NCBI GenBank assembly: GCA_963585895.1 | Contig: OY757939.1 | Coordinates: forward strand, 30,725,930 to 30,789,929 | Source: Sepioteuthis lessoniana | Lineage: Eukaryota > Mollusca > Cephalopoda > Myopsida > Loliginidae | DNA length: 64,000 nucleotides | Direction of reading: 5' to 3' | Shown: positions 1 to 11,200 of the stretch, piece after piece | Numbering within the stretch: position 1 is the first letter of the stretch | How the letters are laid out: the number at the start of each line of letters is the position of its first letter | Made by a program: the position numbers and the translations under genes | The notes under the pieces: model-generated | The model's input: the letters and a program-made list of their open reading frames with translations, nothing else | Told to the model about the DNA's origin: nothing | Database searches by the model: none

Positions 1-368
1 TTCTTCTTCTTCTTCTTCTTCTTCTTCTTCTTCTTCTTCTTCTTCTTCTTCTTCTTCTTCTTCTTCTTCTTCTTCTTCTTCTTCTTCTTCTTCTTCTTCT
101 TCTTCTTCTTCTTCTTCTTCTTCTTCTTCTTCTTCTTCTTCTTCTTCTTCTTCTTCTTCTTCTTCTTCTTCTTCTTCTTCTTCTTCTTCTTCTTCTTCTT
201 CTTCTTCTTCTTCTTCTTCTTCTTCTTCTTCTTCTTCTTCTTCTTCTTCTTCTTCTTCTTCTTCTTCTTCTTCTTCTTCTTCTTCTTCTTCTTCTTCTTC
301 TTCTTCTTCTTCTTCTTCTTCTTCTCTTCTTCTTCTTCTTCTTCTTCTTCTTCTTCTTCTTCTTCTTC
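1..368. repeat. (TTC)n microsatellite, GAA on minus strand
   Basis: The tract is an almost pure TTC array from the first base. About 324 bases run without a break, there is one phase slip near 325 (CTTCTCTTC), and the array ends at 368. It reaches the window edge, so the true length is longer. Long pure GAA/TTC tracts can form triplex DNA; that is family knowledge, not something shown here. Confidence 0.98.
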
Positions 369-488
369 CAAGATTGTGTTCTGTGATTTTTTTTATGGAT
401 GTAGTTTTTTCTTAATTAGTCTTCGATATTTGATATGCCATAAAGTTTTGTTGGTTGTTTCATTCTGGGTCAATCTGTGTGCATGTGT

Positions 489-525
<37 letters not shown>

Positions 526-1550
526 CAGGAAGTTCTTTTCTATATGAGTATAGTTTAGTTCTGTTGACTGTTGTTGAGTTTTTAATTTTAACTGCCTTTC
601 ATTTCTTCCTGAGTGTGTGTGTATGTATTTGTTTTTGGTTTATGTGTGTGGATAGTTGATATACCATAGTTTTTTAGTAGTTTTCTCTGGGTTATTGTGT
701 TTGTGTGTGTATGCATAAAATTCTGAATTCAACTTATAACTACTTTTTACTTTTTTCCTAAGTGTGAAGAAGAGTTTTTGTTTTTGTCTGTGTGTGTATA
801 GTTTAAGTTCTATTCAGTGTAGGCCTAAATTTTTCTATGAAGTTTTTTTTCCTTTCATTTGAAGCAATGTGTAGTCGTAAGTTTTGTATATCGGCATTGT
901 TTTGAACGATTCATTGCTACATTCTTATAGATGTTTAGATACATTTAGGTTCCTATTTTCTGGTAATTTACTATTGTTTTTGTGAGTAATATTCTGGTAT
1001 TGAGAGCTTGTATCGATCCTATGTATACTACTTTGCATTTGTTATATTCGATTATGTAGACTACGCTTTTTTAATTGCAGCTTAGATTTTGATTTTTTAA
1101 GAATTTTGTTTTGGGGTTTTCGAATGTACACGATTTTCCTTCAATAATTATGTTACATACTCCATATCTTGCATTTTGTAACTTCATGTGTTGTGTGTTC
1201 TCCGGATGTAGAAGAGGTAAGTATTTTAAAAAGATTTTTGGTTTGTCTCTAGCTTTTAGTAACTTTTCTCGGGTCTTGTATTTCTTTAATTTTGTCATTG
1301 TTTTTAAGTTCTTCTAGATCTGCCCATGACAAACGCTCAGGGAGGCGTAACGTCTAGTCACTTTTCTGCCAGCTCCTTTTTATTTCTCTCCTCTGCTCGG
1401 GGTCGAAATATTCAGTCGTAATATACTTTTCGAACACCCACGTACCTCGTGGTTACTCTTCTTCCAGCATGCCACTCACGCAATTCATGTGGCCTTTCCG
1501 CTGTGCATCTTGTTTGATATCTGTCAAACTTACACGGCATGTCAAAGGTC
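369..1550. other. gene-free T-rich stretch
   Basis: The stretch is T-rich with many GT runs. Short reading frames exist on both strands but show no recognisable domain. From about 1320 to 1550 the composition becomes less biased, still without an identifiable gene. Confidence 0.6.
481..524. repeat. (GT)n microsatellite
   Basis: A GT dinucleotide run with two early interruptions; the last 28 bases are pure. Confidence 0.95.
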
Positions 1551-1555
1551 AAATC

Positions 1556-1758
1556 TTTAAAATAGTGGCTAACGTACTGGATTATGACACCATAGTAAGT
1601 GAGTTCGAATTCCAGTTACTCTGTTACGTGCACTTTTGAAATAATCAATTAGGAAAGGCATGAAACTCCTTATCCCCACCAGCTTGGGGTTAAATAGTAC
1701 CATTCCTATTGTTCTACAAAGATAGCTTTGGCATTGATATGCTATTAAGCAAGGAAAA
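1556..1758 (+). mobile_element. SINE-A copy, tail shortened
   Basis: A tRNA-like head (GTGGCTAACG) is followed by a B-box-like GTTCGAATTCC about 45 bases later. The body shared with the other copies follows, including GGGGTTAAATAGTACC. The tail keeps CTTTGGCATTGATATGC but has lost about 25 bases relative to sister copies. Confidence 0.75.
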
Positions 1759-1759
1759 G

Positions 1760-2450
1760 GGAAAGGGAACCAGAATTATTTGACCCTTACATGGGACCCT
1801 AAAAAGTACTACCACTACAAGCCATAGTGGATCTAAGAGAAATGGCAATGAAATATCATTCCACATTCTTCTTATAAATAAAATGTACTTTAACTATGAA
1901 GAATTATCCTGAACTTCGTATTAACAAAAAGTTTCATTCGATTTTATGGTTTATTTACTATAGGTCAGTACTTTATTTACATCGAACAAAGTGAACGGAG
2001 AATGATTCGGGGGTTTTGTCCGGAGATCCCAAATACCCTCGAAACCCCTTAAAATTAATAATTATTTTTAGAAATTTAATTTTATAATTTTCCAGACTTA
2101 AAGTAATAGTTTAATTTACTTTATTTTTTTAATTGGATTTCTTTATTTTTTTCTTTTTAGGCGAGTTAAAAATTAAGATTAAATAAATAGATTCCATCTC
2201 CTCACGACACCTGATCACGGCAGATTGGGTCAAAAGGGCAAATAGGGAGGGAAGGTGCTATCTGCTTCTTTTATCGATTACCTGGAGAGTGTGTTACCGA
2301 CGTTAGGCTTGAGATGAATTCCCTTTTATCACGAGATGGGCGATATTACAGAGACAGAGACAGAGACTCTGACCCCACCTAAAATGCAATCTGAACTTAA
2401 TCTCTTGATATAGTTTTCAATTTTTCCAGACCTTTTTAACTTGTTCAGCT
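1760..2450. other. no recognisable feature
   Basis: Mixed AT-rich sequence with several short polypyrimidine stretches. No reading frame, repeat or RNA gene could be supported. Confidence 0.5.
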
Positions 2451-2453
2451 ATC

Positions 2454-2621
2454 CTATCACGTAATTGACACAGGTAATGATGTTTAAATGCATGGAACTT
2501 TTAGGAGATACAACGAGTTGAAAGATAATAAAGGCAAAAAAAGTTATCATCTTTTAATCCGTTGTATCTTCTAGCGGTTCCATACATTTAAACATCATTG
2601 CCCGAGCCAATCACGTGATAG
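2454..2621. repeat. fold-back element, 73-bp arms
   Basis: Positions 2454-2526 and 2549-2621 are reverse complements with roughly 80 percent identity and no net indel, separated by a 22-bp loop. The outermost bases, CTATCACGT and ACGTGATAG, match exactly. There is no coding content. It could be a small fold-back transposon or the template of a long RNA hairpin. Confidence 0.85.
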
Positions 2622-2677
2622 TTTTTCAGAAAAGAACGCAGATCAAATAATTGAATGGTTATATGATCTTTCTTTGA

Positions 2678-2699
2678 GTATATATATATATATATATAT
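2678..2699. repeat. (TA)n microsatellite
   Basis: A short pure TA run ending 78 bases before the first hammerhead-like hairpin. Confidence 0.9.
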
Positions 2700-2776
2700 T
2701 TCTTTTTCCCTGTCATAGTATTTTATTAAAACATACATCCTTGTTCTCGTAACAGTTTTTTCACCATCTTAAAGTC

Positions 2777-2803
2777 CTGATGAAGGTTTACAAAAACCGA
2801 AAC
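2777..2803 (+). other. hammerhead-core-like hairpin 1
   Basis: CTGATGA is followed by GGTTT, a short loop, AAACC and then GAAAC. The order matches the catalytic core and stem II of a hammerhead ribozyme, but the base after CTGATGA is A, which cannot pair with the C before GAAA. Downstream ATTTT and AAAAT could form a third stem. No convincing stem I was found, so self-cleavage is not supported. Confidence 0.35.
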
Positions 2804-2852
2804 ATTTTAGTTGTCAAAATTTCTGAGACGAAGCTTGTTGATTTTTATCATT

Positions 2853-3180
2853 AAGGATTGCAACCTCCAGCGTAACGGTTGTAGGCATTGGTTCCCTAAG
2901 CTACTAAGGAGACAATCATCAGGAGGTTGCAGGTTCAATCCTGGCTGCAGGCGAATAACAATACAGGAATACTTAACACTTGTACCCGGTTATGGCTAAC
3001 GGAATCAGAACAGGCGAGCCCCGTAGATTCAATAAAGGACGTAGTTCGAAGTTCCGTGAAGGTTCCCGAGTTCGACAAACACCTGAAGAAGGCCGGAGGA
3101 CATATCGGCCGAAACGTCGTGAATATAACAATAAAGATGAAGACAATAGCCCGAAAACCCTTAATGACGAAACATTTTAA
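2853..3180 (+). mobile_element. SINE-G-like element with hammerhead-like tail
   Basis: A tRNA-like head contains the B-box-like GGTTCAATCCTGG near 2931. The downstream body ends in a second hairpin at 3083-3115: CTGAAGA, then GGCCG paired with CGGCC, then GAAAC. The text after the hairpin (ATAAAGATGAAGACAATAG) resembles that after the hairpin at 45263-45295, read on the minus strand. Short frames overlapping it are not genes. Confidence 0.5.
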
Positions 3181-3949
3181 TGTTGACTTTCCTTTATAAT
3201 AAATTCATCACTTTTGGATTGCTTTTCTTTTCTATTTTCTTAATCTATATATACATTACTTATGTCCCCCACATCCGTACAGATATGCTTTCCCTCGATA
3301 CACATATACATACATATATGCAACTTATACATACTCCAAAAGATGTTCTCATCTACACGCGTACGCATTATTGCACATCTGCATCCAAGGACAGAAAAGT
3401 TTATTGCGTCAGAGTCTAGTAAAACGCAAATTGATCTTGTACCTTACTAAACACAGGTTCTTAAATATTTTCATCACCACTCGCTTCTAACCCGCAATGT
3501 AAATATCTGAAAATTTCGATAGCGTAAAAAATACTTCTGAATGGTAGCCATTTTGTTCGGTGACCTGAAAACTGTTCACTATTCGTATGAAAATTATAAG
3601 AAAGAAAGAAAGAAGCATGACCCGGCATCAACTGACAAGAGGCTTTGTGTAAATCACGAATTTAACGTTTTCCTCGCTGAACTATGACTGTTTTCTGGTT
3701 GATTGAACAAAAAATAACTGCGTGAGAATTTCGTTTTTAAAGCCACTGAAACACACCTTTTCTTTTTTTGACATTTCTTTAAAATATTTTCGTGGCAAAT
3801 TCCTATGTCCAAACCGGTTTGGAGATAGACTAAATAAAGGTGAATTGTCCTTACCCTCAATTGTAATGTCGTTGGTGGTATACATGGACTTCTATTGCAC
3901 ATAGTTATATGGTTTCGAGTAACTAATAATTCTTTGTAAACAGTTCTTG

Positions 3950-4235
3950 TCCCCGTGGTGTAGTGGCTAAAGTGCTTGGCAGTGGCTTCAAATTTTCTTT
4001 CTCCTTGATCGGTTGCCTGATCAAGGGTTAAGAGCCCCGTTTTCCCTAAAATTTTCGGTTTATTGATATATTACTATTACATTCATTTTCGGACTAATAC
4101 CCTGGGGAAAAGGTACGAACACCATTATCCCCCAATTTGGGTTAAATTGTTCCACTACTGTTTTTTTACTTGGATGGTCTTCGCATAAAATAACCCATGA
4201 AGGTTGATATGTCATTAAAAAGAAAGAAACCAAAC
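3950..4235 (+). mobile_element. SINE-A copy, full length
   Basis: The head carries the A-box-like TGGTGTAGTGGCTAAAGTGC. The body contains CGGACTAATACCCTGGGG and GGGTTAAATTGTTCCACTAC. The tail reads AATAACCCATGAAGG, TTGATATGTCATTAAA and then an A/G-rich end. The B box is degenerate. Confidence 0.8.
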
Positions 4236-4246
4236 CCACGTGTGCG

Positions 4247-4247
<1 letters not shown>

Positions 4248-4294
<47 letters not shown>
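4248..4294. repeat. (CA)n(TA)n compound microsatellite
   Basis: A CA run passes directly into a TA run. It lies between two SINE-A copies. Confidence 0.95.
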
Positions 4295-4324
4295 AAAGAA
4301 AATATCGAAGTCGAAGACATAGGA

Positions 4325-4505
4325 AGCGAATTCGAACTCAGTTTGTGCTATCAAAGTTTACTTTCAGACTAATATTTTTAGGAACGGTATGAACCCTCTG
4401 ATCTCCCCTGCAATGAGTTAAATAGCGCCACTACCAACCATCTACATGGTTGCCTTTGGCATTAAATAAGCCACGAAGCTTGATGATGATCTATTAAACA
4501 AATAA
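4325..4505 (+). mobile_element. SINE-A copy lacking its 5' head
   Basis: The copy starts near the B-box-like TTCGAACTCAG. It keeps the TCAGACTAATATTTTTAGG body, GAGTTAAATAGCGCCAC, and a tail with GGCATTAAATAAGCCACG. Confidence 0.7.
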
Positions 4506-4674
4506 ACCGAACAGAAACTGAACCGATCGTCTACCTCGCTCTCCGTCTCAAACCTAGCGTCAGTAATACACTCTAAATAATCGCTATAATGGGGAAGGCA
4601 GCTCTCTCCTTCCCTATACATCCTTTCTGGTGCGACTAGGAATCGTGCTTATAGAGAATCGACTTAATCTTCTG

Positions 4675-4795
4675 TCGGTTAGTCGACAAAAAGAATTAGT
4701 TAATAACCCACAATACCCCTGAGGTTCTTCTACAAGGACGGCTTTGGAATTAAATAATCCAGGAAGGTTGATATGCCATTAAACAAAGAAATCAA
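4675..4795 (+). mobile_element. SINE-A 3' fragment
   Basis: Only the body end and tail remain: TTCTTCTACAAGGACGG, then GGAATTAAATAATCCAGG and GTTGATATGCCATTAAAC. Confidence 0.75.
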
Positions 4796-4845
4796 AATAA
4801 TCTATCGCAACGTTTTGGCTGCTGTATTAGAAGTAAATATCAAGT

Positions 4846-4935
4846 AGATCCCTTTATTTGATTCCTTGGGAGATGTTGTTCTTATTACTTCATCTGTCCT
4901 AAGTTCTTCCTTGAGAATGTTAAACCCCGCCACCA
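4846..4935. repeat. single dispersed unit of the 5.9-kb array
   Basis: The unit CTTTATTTGATTCC, TGGGAGAT(G)TTGTTCTTATT, TCATCTGTCC matches the repeat unit arrayed at 5868-6215. It lies about 1 kb upstream of the array in the same orientation. Confidence 0.55.
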
Positions 4936-5865
4936 AAAAACAAACTCTTTAATTGTTCCTCATATGTTCAATCTTATCCCTTCTCCTCAATAGCTTTCGG
5001 TATCCTTTCCAAAATATTTCAGAGCTGGTTATCTTCAACTTTTCTTAGTATTAAAGTTCTGTTTTCCCATTAAACTGGTGAGTTCCGGATTACTTGATCC
5101 AGCAATTGAACCCACGATTTCCAGGAAACCAGAAATAACTTATCAAAGTCATTTTCTTTAGGACCGTCAGTAATTTGTGATTCTTGAATCGATTTTTACC
5201 GGTAACAACAGTCCACTCCAAAAATGAAAAGAAAATACACCGTCCTGCTGAAATCAAAGATTTATGCTCTTTTCAATTTCCTTCAAAATGAACTGTCTTT
5301 GAAGTGGTTTTGTTGTTACTTAACTGCAAGAGATAATCGATCATCATTTTCTGTGTCAAGGTTTGCGCGTTTTTGGGCTAATATCTTTATTAGGTTCTCT
5401 GGCTTGTCTCGAGGTAATTGATTTTTTTCTTCCTTTGTGAAACAAACAAACAACTCTAGTGGTCGAACACATGTTACGTTAAAAAAATATTTTGGCGTTT
5501 ATCTGAGTCATTTTTCTTTAGAGAGGGTTTCGATTTACAACTTAAGTATAATGTTAAAGCAGACCCATGCTTTAAGTTCATCAAGTTGGTTAAAATAAGA
5601 TCTTTTTCTTTTTACAAATTATGTATTCATAAGATTATAATTTAGTCATTCAATTACCATCTATATACTATATATATAATGAATTATAATTGGGAAATTA
5701 GATTTGGAAAAAATGCATTTTTCCAGGTGATTTTTTATCTCTTATCACTACAGTATTTATCTAGTACCCCCCACCCGGGGGGCAACACAAGTCAACTTCT
5801 TTAATGCCACAGAAATTCAGAGAGGAGTCGGCACAGTGCAAGGGAATGACAGACATTATCATTTA
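4936..5865. other. no recognisable feature
   Basis: AT-rich DNA with no supported gene. A short C-run/G-run motif at about 5766-5781 (CCCCCCACCCGGGGGG) could form a small hairpin. Confidence 0.5.
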
Positions 5866-5867
5866 CT

Positions 5868-6215
5868 TGATCCCCTGGAAGATATTGTCTCTGTTCCATC
5901 ACCTACTATCTCTTTTATACTTCAAAGGTAATATCAGACAGAACCCCTAATTTCAAACCTCAAGCTGATATTGTCATCATTCTTTCACCTGTCATTCCAA
6001 AGCAATACCAGACAGAACCCTTTATTTAATCTCCATGAGATACTGTCTTCGTTCCTTCTCTTATCTCTATTGTCCTCCCCAGGGAAACTGATTTTTTATT
6101 AAATTCCAGAGAGAAATTGTCCTCATTCAATCACCTGTCATCTTTTTAAACTTTCTTCAGCAATATCAGACAACCCTCCTTATTTAATACCTAGGAGATA
6201 TTGTTCTCCGACAGA
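5868..6215. repeat. diverged ~85-bp tandem array, four units
   Basis: Each unit carries TTATTTAAT-like sequence, an AGATATTGTC-like core, TTC-rich text, CACCTGTCAT and AATATCAGACAGAACCC. Four diverged units follow head to tail. No coding potential. Confidence 0.6.
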
Positions 6216-6409
6216 TGTGTATCGAATCGGCATACAGAAAAGACATGCTTCCCAAGAAAAATGATTACATACAAATGTTTCCATTTATTAAGTTCAATTG
6301 CATCAAACGGCAATTGGTGGAGATTCAGTGAATTTATTCATATTCTAATGAATATTTCAATTTTTAAAAAATACTTTGAAACTCTGTTCCTCTGATTTGG
6401 ATGGTTTTA

Positions 6410-6994
6410 TACCCTTGTAGGTTATTTAATACCAAATCCTCTTTATACATATATATTAAATATATATGATTTTGTTTGGTTAGGTTTTATGGCATATCAA
6501 CCATTGTAGGTTATTTAATACCAAATCCTCTTTATACATATATATTAAATATATATGATTTTGTTTGGTTGGGTTTTATGGCATATCAACCATTGTAGGT
6601 TATGTAATACCAAATACTCTTTATACATATATATTGAATATATATGATTTTGTTTGTTTGGTTTTTATGGCATATCAACCATTGTAGGTTATTTAATACC
6701 AAATCCTCTTTATACATATATATTAAATATATATGATTTTGTTTGGTTTGGTTTTATGGCATATCAATCATTGTAGGTTATTTAATGCCAAATCGTTTTT
6801 ATTCATATATATTAAATATATATGATTTGGTTGGGTTTGTTTTTGGTTTTATGGCATATCAACCATTGTAGGTTATTTAATGCCAAATCCTCTTCATACA
6901 TATATGTTAAATATATATGATTTAAATATATATGATTTTGTTTGGTTTGGTTTTATGGCATATCAATCATTGTTAATTATTTAATGCCAAATCC

Positions 6995-7052
<58 letters not shown>

Positions 7053-7668
7053 TATATATGATTCTGGTGGATTTGGTTTTATGGCATATCAACCATGATA
7101 GGTTATATATATCTAAATGTGAAAACAGTTTTATTCCAAACAATTCAGTTTAGTACAAGTACACAGTTTTTTGTTTACACATAGTTAAATGATCAAACTG
7201 TTCTATTTCAAACAATTCAGTTTAGCATATCAACAAAGTTAAATGGTTCCAAGTATTGCTATGTATCACTAACAATTCAATTAAACATCAAACATTTGTT
7301 TACACATAGTTAAAAGTAAAAATAGTTTAGACCATAGAGTTTTGCATAAGTTCAGTTTTTATTTACACACTGTTAAATATAAAAACAGTTCTATCTCAAG
7401 CAACTTAGTTTAACATTAGTACACAGAATGTCAAACAGTTCTATTAAAACCATAGATAGGACCCTATTAGGTGCTACCACACTGAGCAAAAGTGAAACGA
7501 GTGCGATGGCTATGAAGGAGTACTCTGCGTTCTCCAAAGCTCCAGTATTACAGAAGCCTCATCATCAGATTGTTTAGTGTCATATCCAGGACACACATTG
7601 GAGGGAAGTCTTACCCCTCTGCTGAGATGCAGTCCGTGTATTTTGCAGCTGCAGCCGACTGAGCCAGT
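6410..7668 (-). mobile_element. CTR copy with expanded 3' tail
   Basis: On the minus strand the element starts at the head (7668) with CTGGCTCAGTCGGCTGC and ends in the tail at about 6410. The middle holds several ~70-bp units such as ACAGTTCTATTTCAAAC. The tail has been amplified into the 89-bp array described separately, so this copy is far longer than its sisters. Confidence 0.75.
6412..7105. repeat. 89-bp tandem array made of CTR tails
   Basis: GTTATTTAATACC recurs at 6421, 6510, 6599, 6688 and 6777, exactly 89 bases apart, then at spacings of about 95 and 101. Each unit holds GGCATATCAACCATTGTAGG and a near-palindromic ATATATTAAATATATAT block. The penultimate unit contains a 53-bp AT run (6997-7049). 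Confidence 0.93.
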
Positions 7669-8067
7669 TCCTCTGATACTCAAAATTCAATTTGCAGCAG
7701 TCGCATCTAACAATAAAATGATATGACACTTCCCACCAAAATATAGAGTAAATTTGGATCACCGCTGCCAGAAGTGAGCAGAGCATTTGAAATCAGGAGC
7801 AGTTCCTACTTTTGTCGAAATTTGGCAACAGCGAGAAGGTGATGTAAATATAGTAGAACGGCATGATAAAATTAGAGCCTCACAACTGGATGTAGTTTTG
7901 AGTCATATCTCAGACACCTCATTTTATTGAGGGGTGGGGGCTTATCCCTCTGCAAGGGATACAGTCGGCACATTCAAAACTCTGCCCGCTGACGAGGTGA
8001 CTTCAAAATTATGTAACCTAAAAAGAGGTGACCAAACGAGAAACTAACCAACCAACCAACCAACCGA

Positions 8068-8304
8068 TTATTATTATTATTATCATTATTATTATTTTGA
8101 CAAGTTTTTAGACGAGCCACCAACTGGTGGTTTTTCACCGGAATTTGAATTACAGAAAGTCTCCTCGGATCTCTTGGGCTCTTATAAGTTTTCTAACTGA
8201 TTTTAGCAGTGCTATGGTCTAGTTGGTCTTGATTTCTTATCTGATTTCCAGTTTCCCCAGTCTCTTTTCCAGGTTCTTGGAGACCGTCACAAGGGCACCA
8301 ACTA
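8068..8304 (-). mobile_element. LINE-R 3'-end fragment
   Basis: The minus strand reads the LINE-R C-terminal end: a GGTGCCCTTGTGACGG-like start, the RRLSVIQ region and GTGAAAAACCACCAG. It then runs into an (AAT)n tail at about 8068-8097. The 5' end abuts the MITE beginning at 8305. Several stops make it non-coding. Confidence 0.7.
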
Positions 8305-8553
8305 CAGGGTGTCTCAAAATAGACGCAACCCATTAATATGATAATGATTTATTACTGTGACAAGCGCAATTTTGGTCATTTAGAACACGTCCGGTCCGGT
8401 AAAAAATGCATCCTTTCAGCTATGGACATCAAATCAATGTTTTTTAATGATTATTATATCAGCTTCCAGGACATGCAATCTTTTTTTAAGTTTCTTGTCT
8501 CAGTAATAAACCATTATCATATTAATGTGTTGCATCTATTTTAAGAGAGTCTT
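8305..8553. mobile_element. MITE-T copy, ~60-bp inverted ends
   Basis: The left end reads CAGGGTGTCTCAAAATAG and continues through CATTAATATGATAATG. Its reverse complement, with mismatches, forms the right end at about 8494-8553. The flank before the left end is TA. The size of ~250 bp and the long inverted ends fit a mariner-type MITE. The 68-codon frame inside has no known domain. Confidence 0.75.
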
Positions 8554-8636
8554 GAATGCTTTTGTCTCCAAATAAGAAGTGACGCAAAATATTTTCCCTC
8601 TCTTCTCCAAGACATTGTGATCGAGAGTTCAATGAA

Positions 8637-9067
8637 GATTATTTAATGCCAAATCCTGTTTATACATATGATTCTTAAGTGAATAGTTTGTAGGCAACAT
8701 TTTTAAAACGAGCCAGAGTTTATTTGTCTGCATACAATTAAATGGTTTCAAGTATTGTTATCTATTGGTAGCACACAGATAAATGACTTTAAGTAATAAT
8801 ATTTAACACTAATAGTTCTATTTGCACACCGTTAAATGGTTTCAAGTAAAGGATTAAAAAGTTATATTTGACTCATAGATGGGAACCTAAAAGTTACAAT
8901 TGCTTAATGTCAGAGAGAACCTGGGAGTAATTCCCCCAAACTCCACAACTAGAGCCTCACTGTCAGGCGCAATTTAGTGTCATATACAGGACACTCTTTA
9001 GGGATAGCGTCTTACCCCTCTGGATATATATGGTCGGCGTATTCTACTGTCCCAGCCGACTGGGCTA
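8637..9067 (-). mobile_element. CTR copy
   Basis: On the minus strand the head begins at CTAGCCCAGTCGGCTGG (9067) and runs through the B-module units around 8700-8880. It ends in GGATTTGGCATTAAATAATC. Confidence 0.75.
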
Positions 9068-9211
9068 GCAACGTTCGAGTCACCCGCTAAATAACAATTA
9101 TAGCTTCAAGTAACTATTTAAGAACAGTTATAAGTAATTTAAGAATAGTTATAAGGTCTCAAGTATTTCTATCTAACACCAATAATCAGCTAGAAATTAT
9201 GTTTTCGAGTG

Positions 9212-10440
9212 TTCAAACTAGCCAAATCAAGATAGAATCAGAACGCTTGGGAAAAAATATTTGGGAATAGTGGAAGCGGACACCACCAAACAAGCGGAGA
9301 TGAAAGAAAAAAAACAAGAAAAGAGTACCGCTGATGCCGGAGAAAACTACTCGAAACCAAGATCTGCAATAGAAATTTTATAAACGGAATAAACACCTGG
9401 GCAGTCCCTCTTACAAGGGAGGAACTCAGACAAATGAACCAGAGGACAAGAAAGTTGATGACGATGCTCAATGCCTCACACCAGAGAGATGACATAGACA
9501 GACAATATGTGTGAAGGAAGAAGAGGACTCGCCATAATTGAAGATAGTGCAGATGCATTAATCCGAGGACTACTCAAAAAAGAGCAAAGAAAAACTAATT
9601 AAAGCGGCCAGTAACAACACTGACAACTTAAGGACAAACAGAACAACAAAAACTAGGAAACAGAAATGGGAGAAGAAAAACAACTGTATGGATATATCAA
9701 GCAACAAACTGACGAAATATCACCCGAGAGGACCTGATCATGGCTACAGAAAAGGAACCTTAAAAGAGAAACTGAATTTTTCTCTCAGAGAAACACAAAA
9801 CATGGATATAATGACCAACTATATTAAAGCGAAAATCGATAATGTGCAACAGATTAGCAAACAGAGATAAAACGATCAATCTTATGATAAGCGAATGCAG
9901 CAAACTAGTACAAAAGGAGAACAAGGCTAAACACGATTCGGTGAGGAAGGTGGATCCACTAGAATTTCTTTAAGAAATTGAAATTTGACCATATTACCAA
10001 ACGGTATATGTACAAACCAGAATCATTCCTTGAAAATGAGACGCATGAAATTCTCTGTGATTACAAATAAATCACTTATTCCTGGCCAGAAAACCAGACC
10101 TAGTGTTAAAAAAAAAAGAACCTGCCGAATGGTGGACTTTGCCAGAGTGAAAGTCAAAGAAATTGAAAAGAGAGAGACGTTCGTGGACCTTGCCAGAGAA
10201 CTAAAAAGTTATGGAATATGAATGTGATGGTGATACCAGTTGTAATTGGTGCCCTTGGAACGGTCTCCAAAGTCATGTAAAGGGAGCAGGAAGAGTTGGA
10301 AATCGGAAAACGAACCGAGACCACCCAAACTACAGTATTGCTAATATCGGTTAAAATACTGAGAAGAGTCCTGGAGACTTAAGAAGACTTACTGTCACTC
10401 AGACTTCAATGAAAGACCATTAGCTAACGCTGGTTTGAAA
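9212..10440 (+). pseudogene. LINE-R copy A, 5'-truncated RT/endonuclease relic
   Basis: Translation in shifting frames gives the region downstream of the RT active site. Visible pieces include KYLGIVEADT-like, QMDQRT-like and LMTMHKA-like stretches. Past 9680 come the FKFDH and RPD endonuclease segments (SLIPGQKTRPSVKKKRTC), then the C-terminal VIGALGTV-like and RILRRVLET-like pieces. The copy begins where copy C has its ELPNRDKIK motif. No single frame exceeds about 80 codons, and many stops and indels show it is dead. It is in the same orientation as copies B and C. Confidence 0.8.
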
Positions 10441-11190
10441 AACACGCATCACTTTGAAACAGCAACAGATAAGAAACAAAGAAAAAACAAAATAAATACG
10501 ACGGTATATCATCCCGAAGAATTCAACAAAATTGTATGTATAAATTTTCAAGTTTGTCCTAGCTTATCTATTCCGAAGAAAATCCGCGTTTTAATTTTGT
10601 AACTTGCTTTTTTTCCCGTCTCTAATTTTTGACTGTTTAGATATATAAGTGCAAATACGATTAATTTAATGTTTAACATGTTCCTGTTAAAATCAATTAT
10701 TACTTTGAAATGAAAGAGTTAAATGTTATAATTCGCAACAACTAATTGTTCTTGGGCTGAAAGAAAAAATAATGATAAACTGAGTTTTAGCTAAGTTAAA
10801 GCGTAACAAATCAAAAAAGAGATGGGGAAGGGAGATGAAAAAACGTAAAAGAAAAGAAAATTTCACTGAATATATATCACTAGAAACCATGGAAAGTTGC
10901 ATGGTGGATCTGAAGTAAGGCGGATGAATCCAACACTGATTCAACGGGGAGCCTCACCAGATACTTAGTCGAAGAACCCCACAGTTTAACGGCCAGAACC
11001 AAATTATTCAGTCAGAGAACTACTGCTACCCATTGTAACGTCTATTGATGAGGGAAAAAACAGCAAAACTATAAATATTTTTGGTGACCAGCTTATGAGT
11101 TCTCTTACTTAAAGAGTACTTGGTCATATCTGTGACAGGTGCGCAGATTTTAAACAACGCTTGGGCCTAACACAGCCACAATATACTACC
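10441..11190. other. no recognisable gene
   Basis: AT-rich spacer between LINE-R copies A and B. The last part could be the 5' untranslated region of copy B, but I cannot define it. Confidence 0.4.
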
Positions 11191-11200
11191 CATGATAAAA

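Noticed and set aside
1071..1317. overlapping 75- and 68-codon frames
   Set aside because: Opposite-strand shadows in T-rich DNA without domain similarity.
2777..2803. active hammerhead ribozyme
   Set aside because: The core order fits, but stem I is absent and the closing pair of stem II is missing, so I report only a resemblance.
5766..5781. GC hairpin as a terminator
   Set aside because: A short C/G run with no gene next to it and no T-run. It is a eukaryotic setting in any case.
6412..7105. CRISPR-like or regulatory array
   Set aside because: The 89-bp units are simple tandem copies of a retroelement tail.
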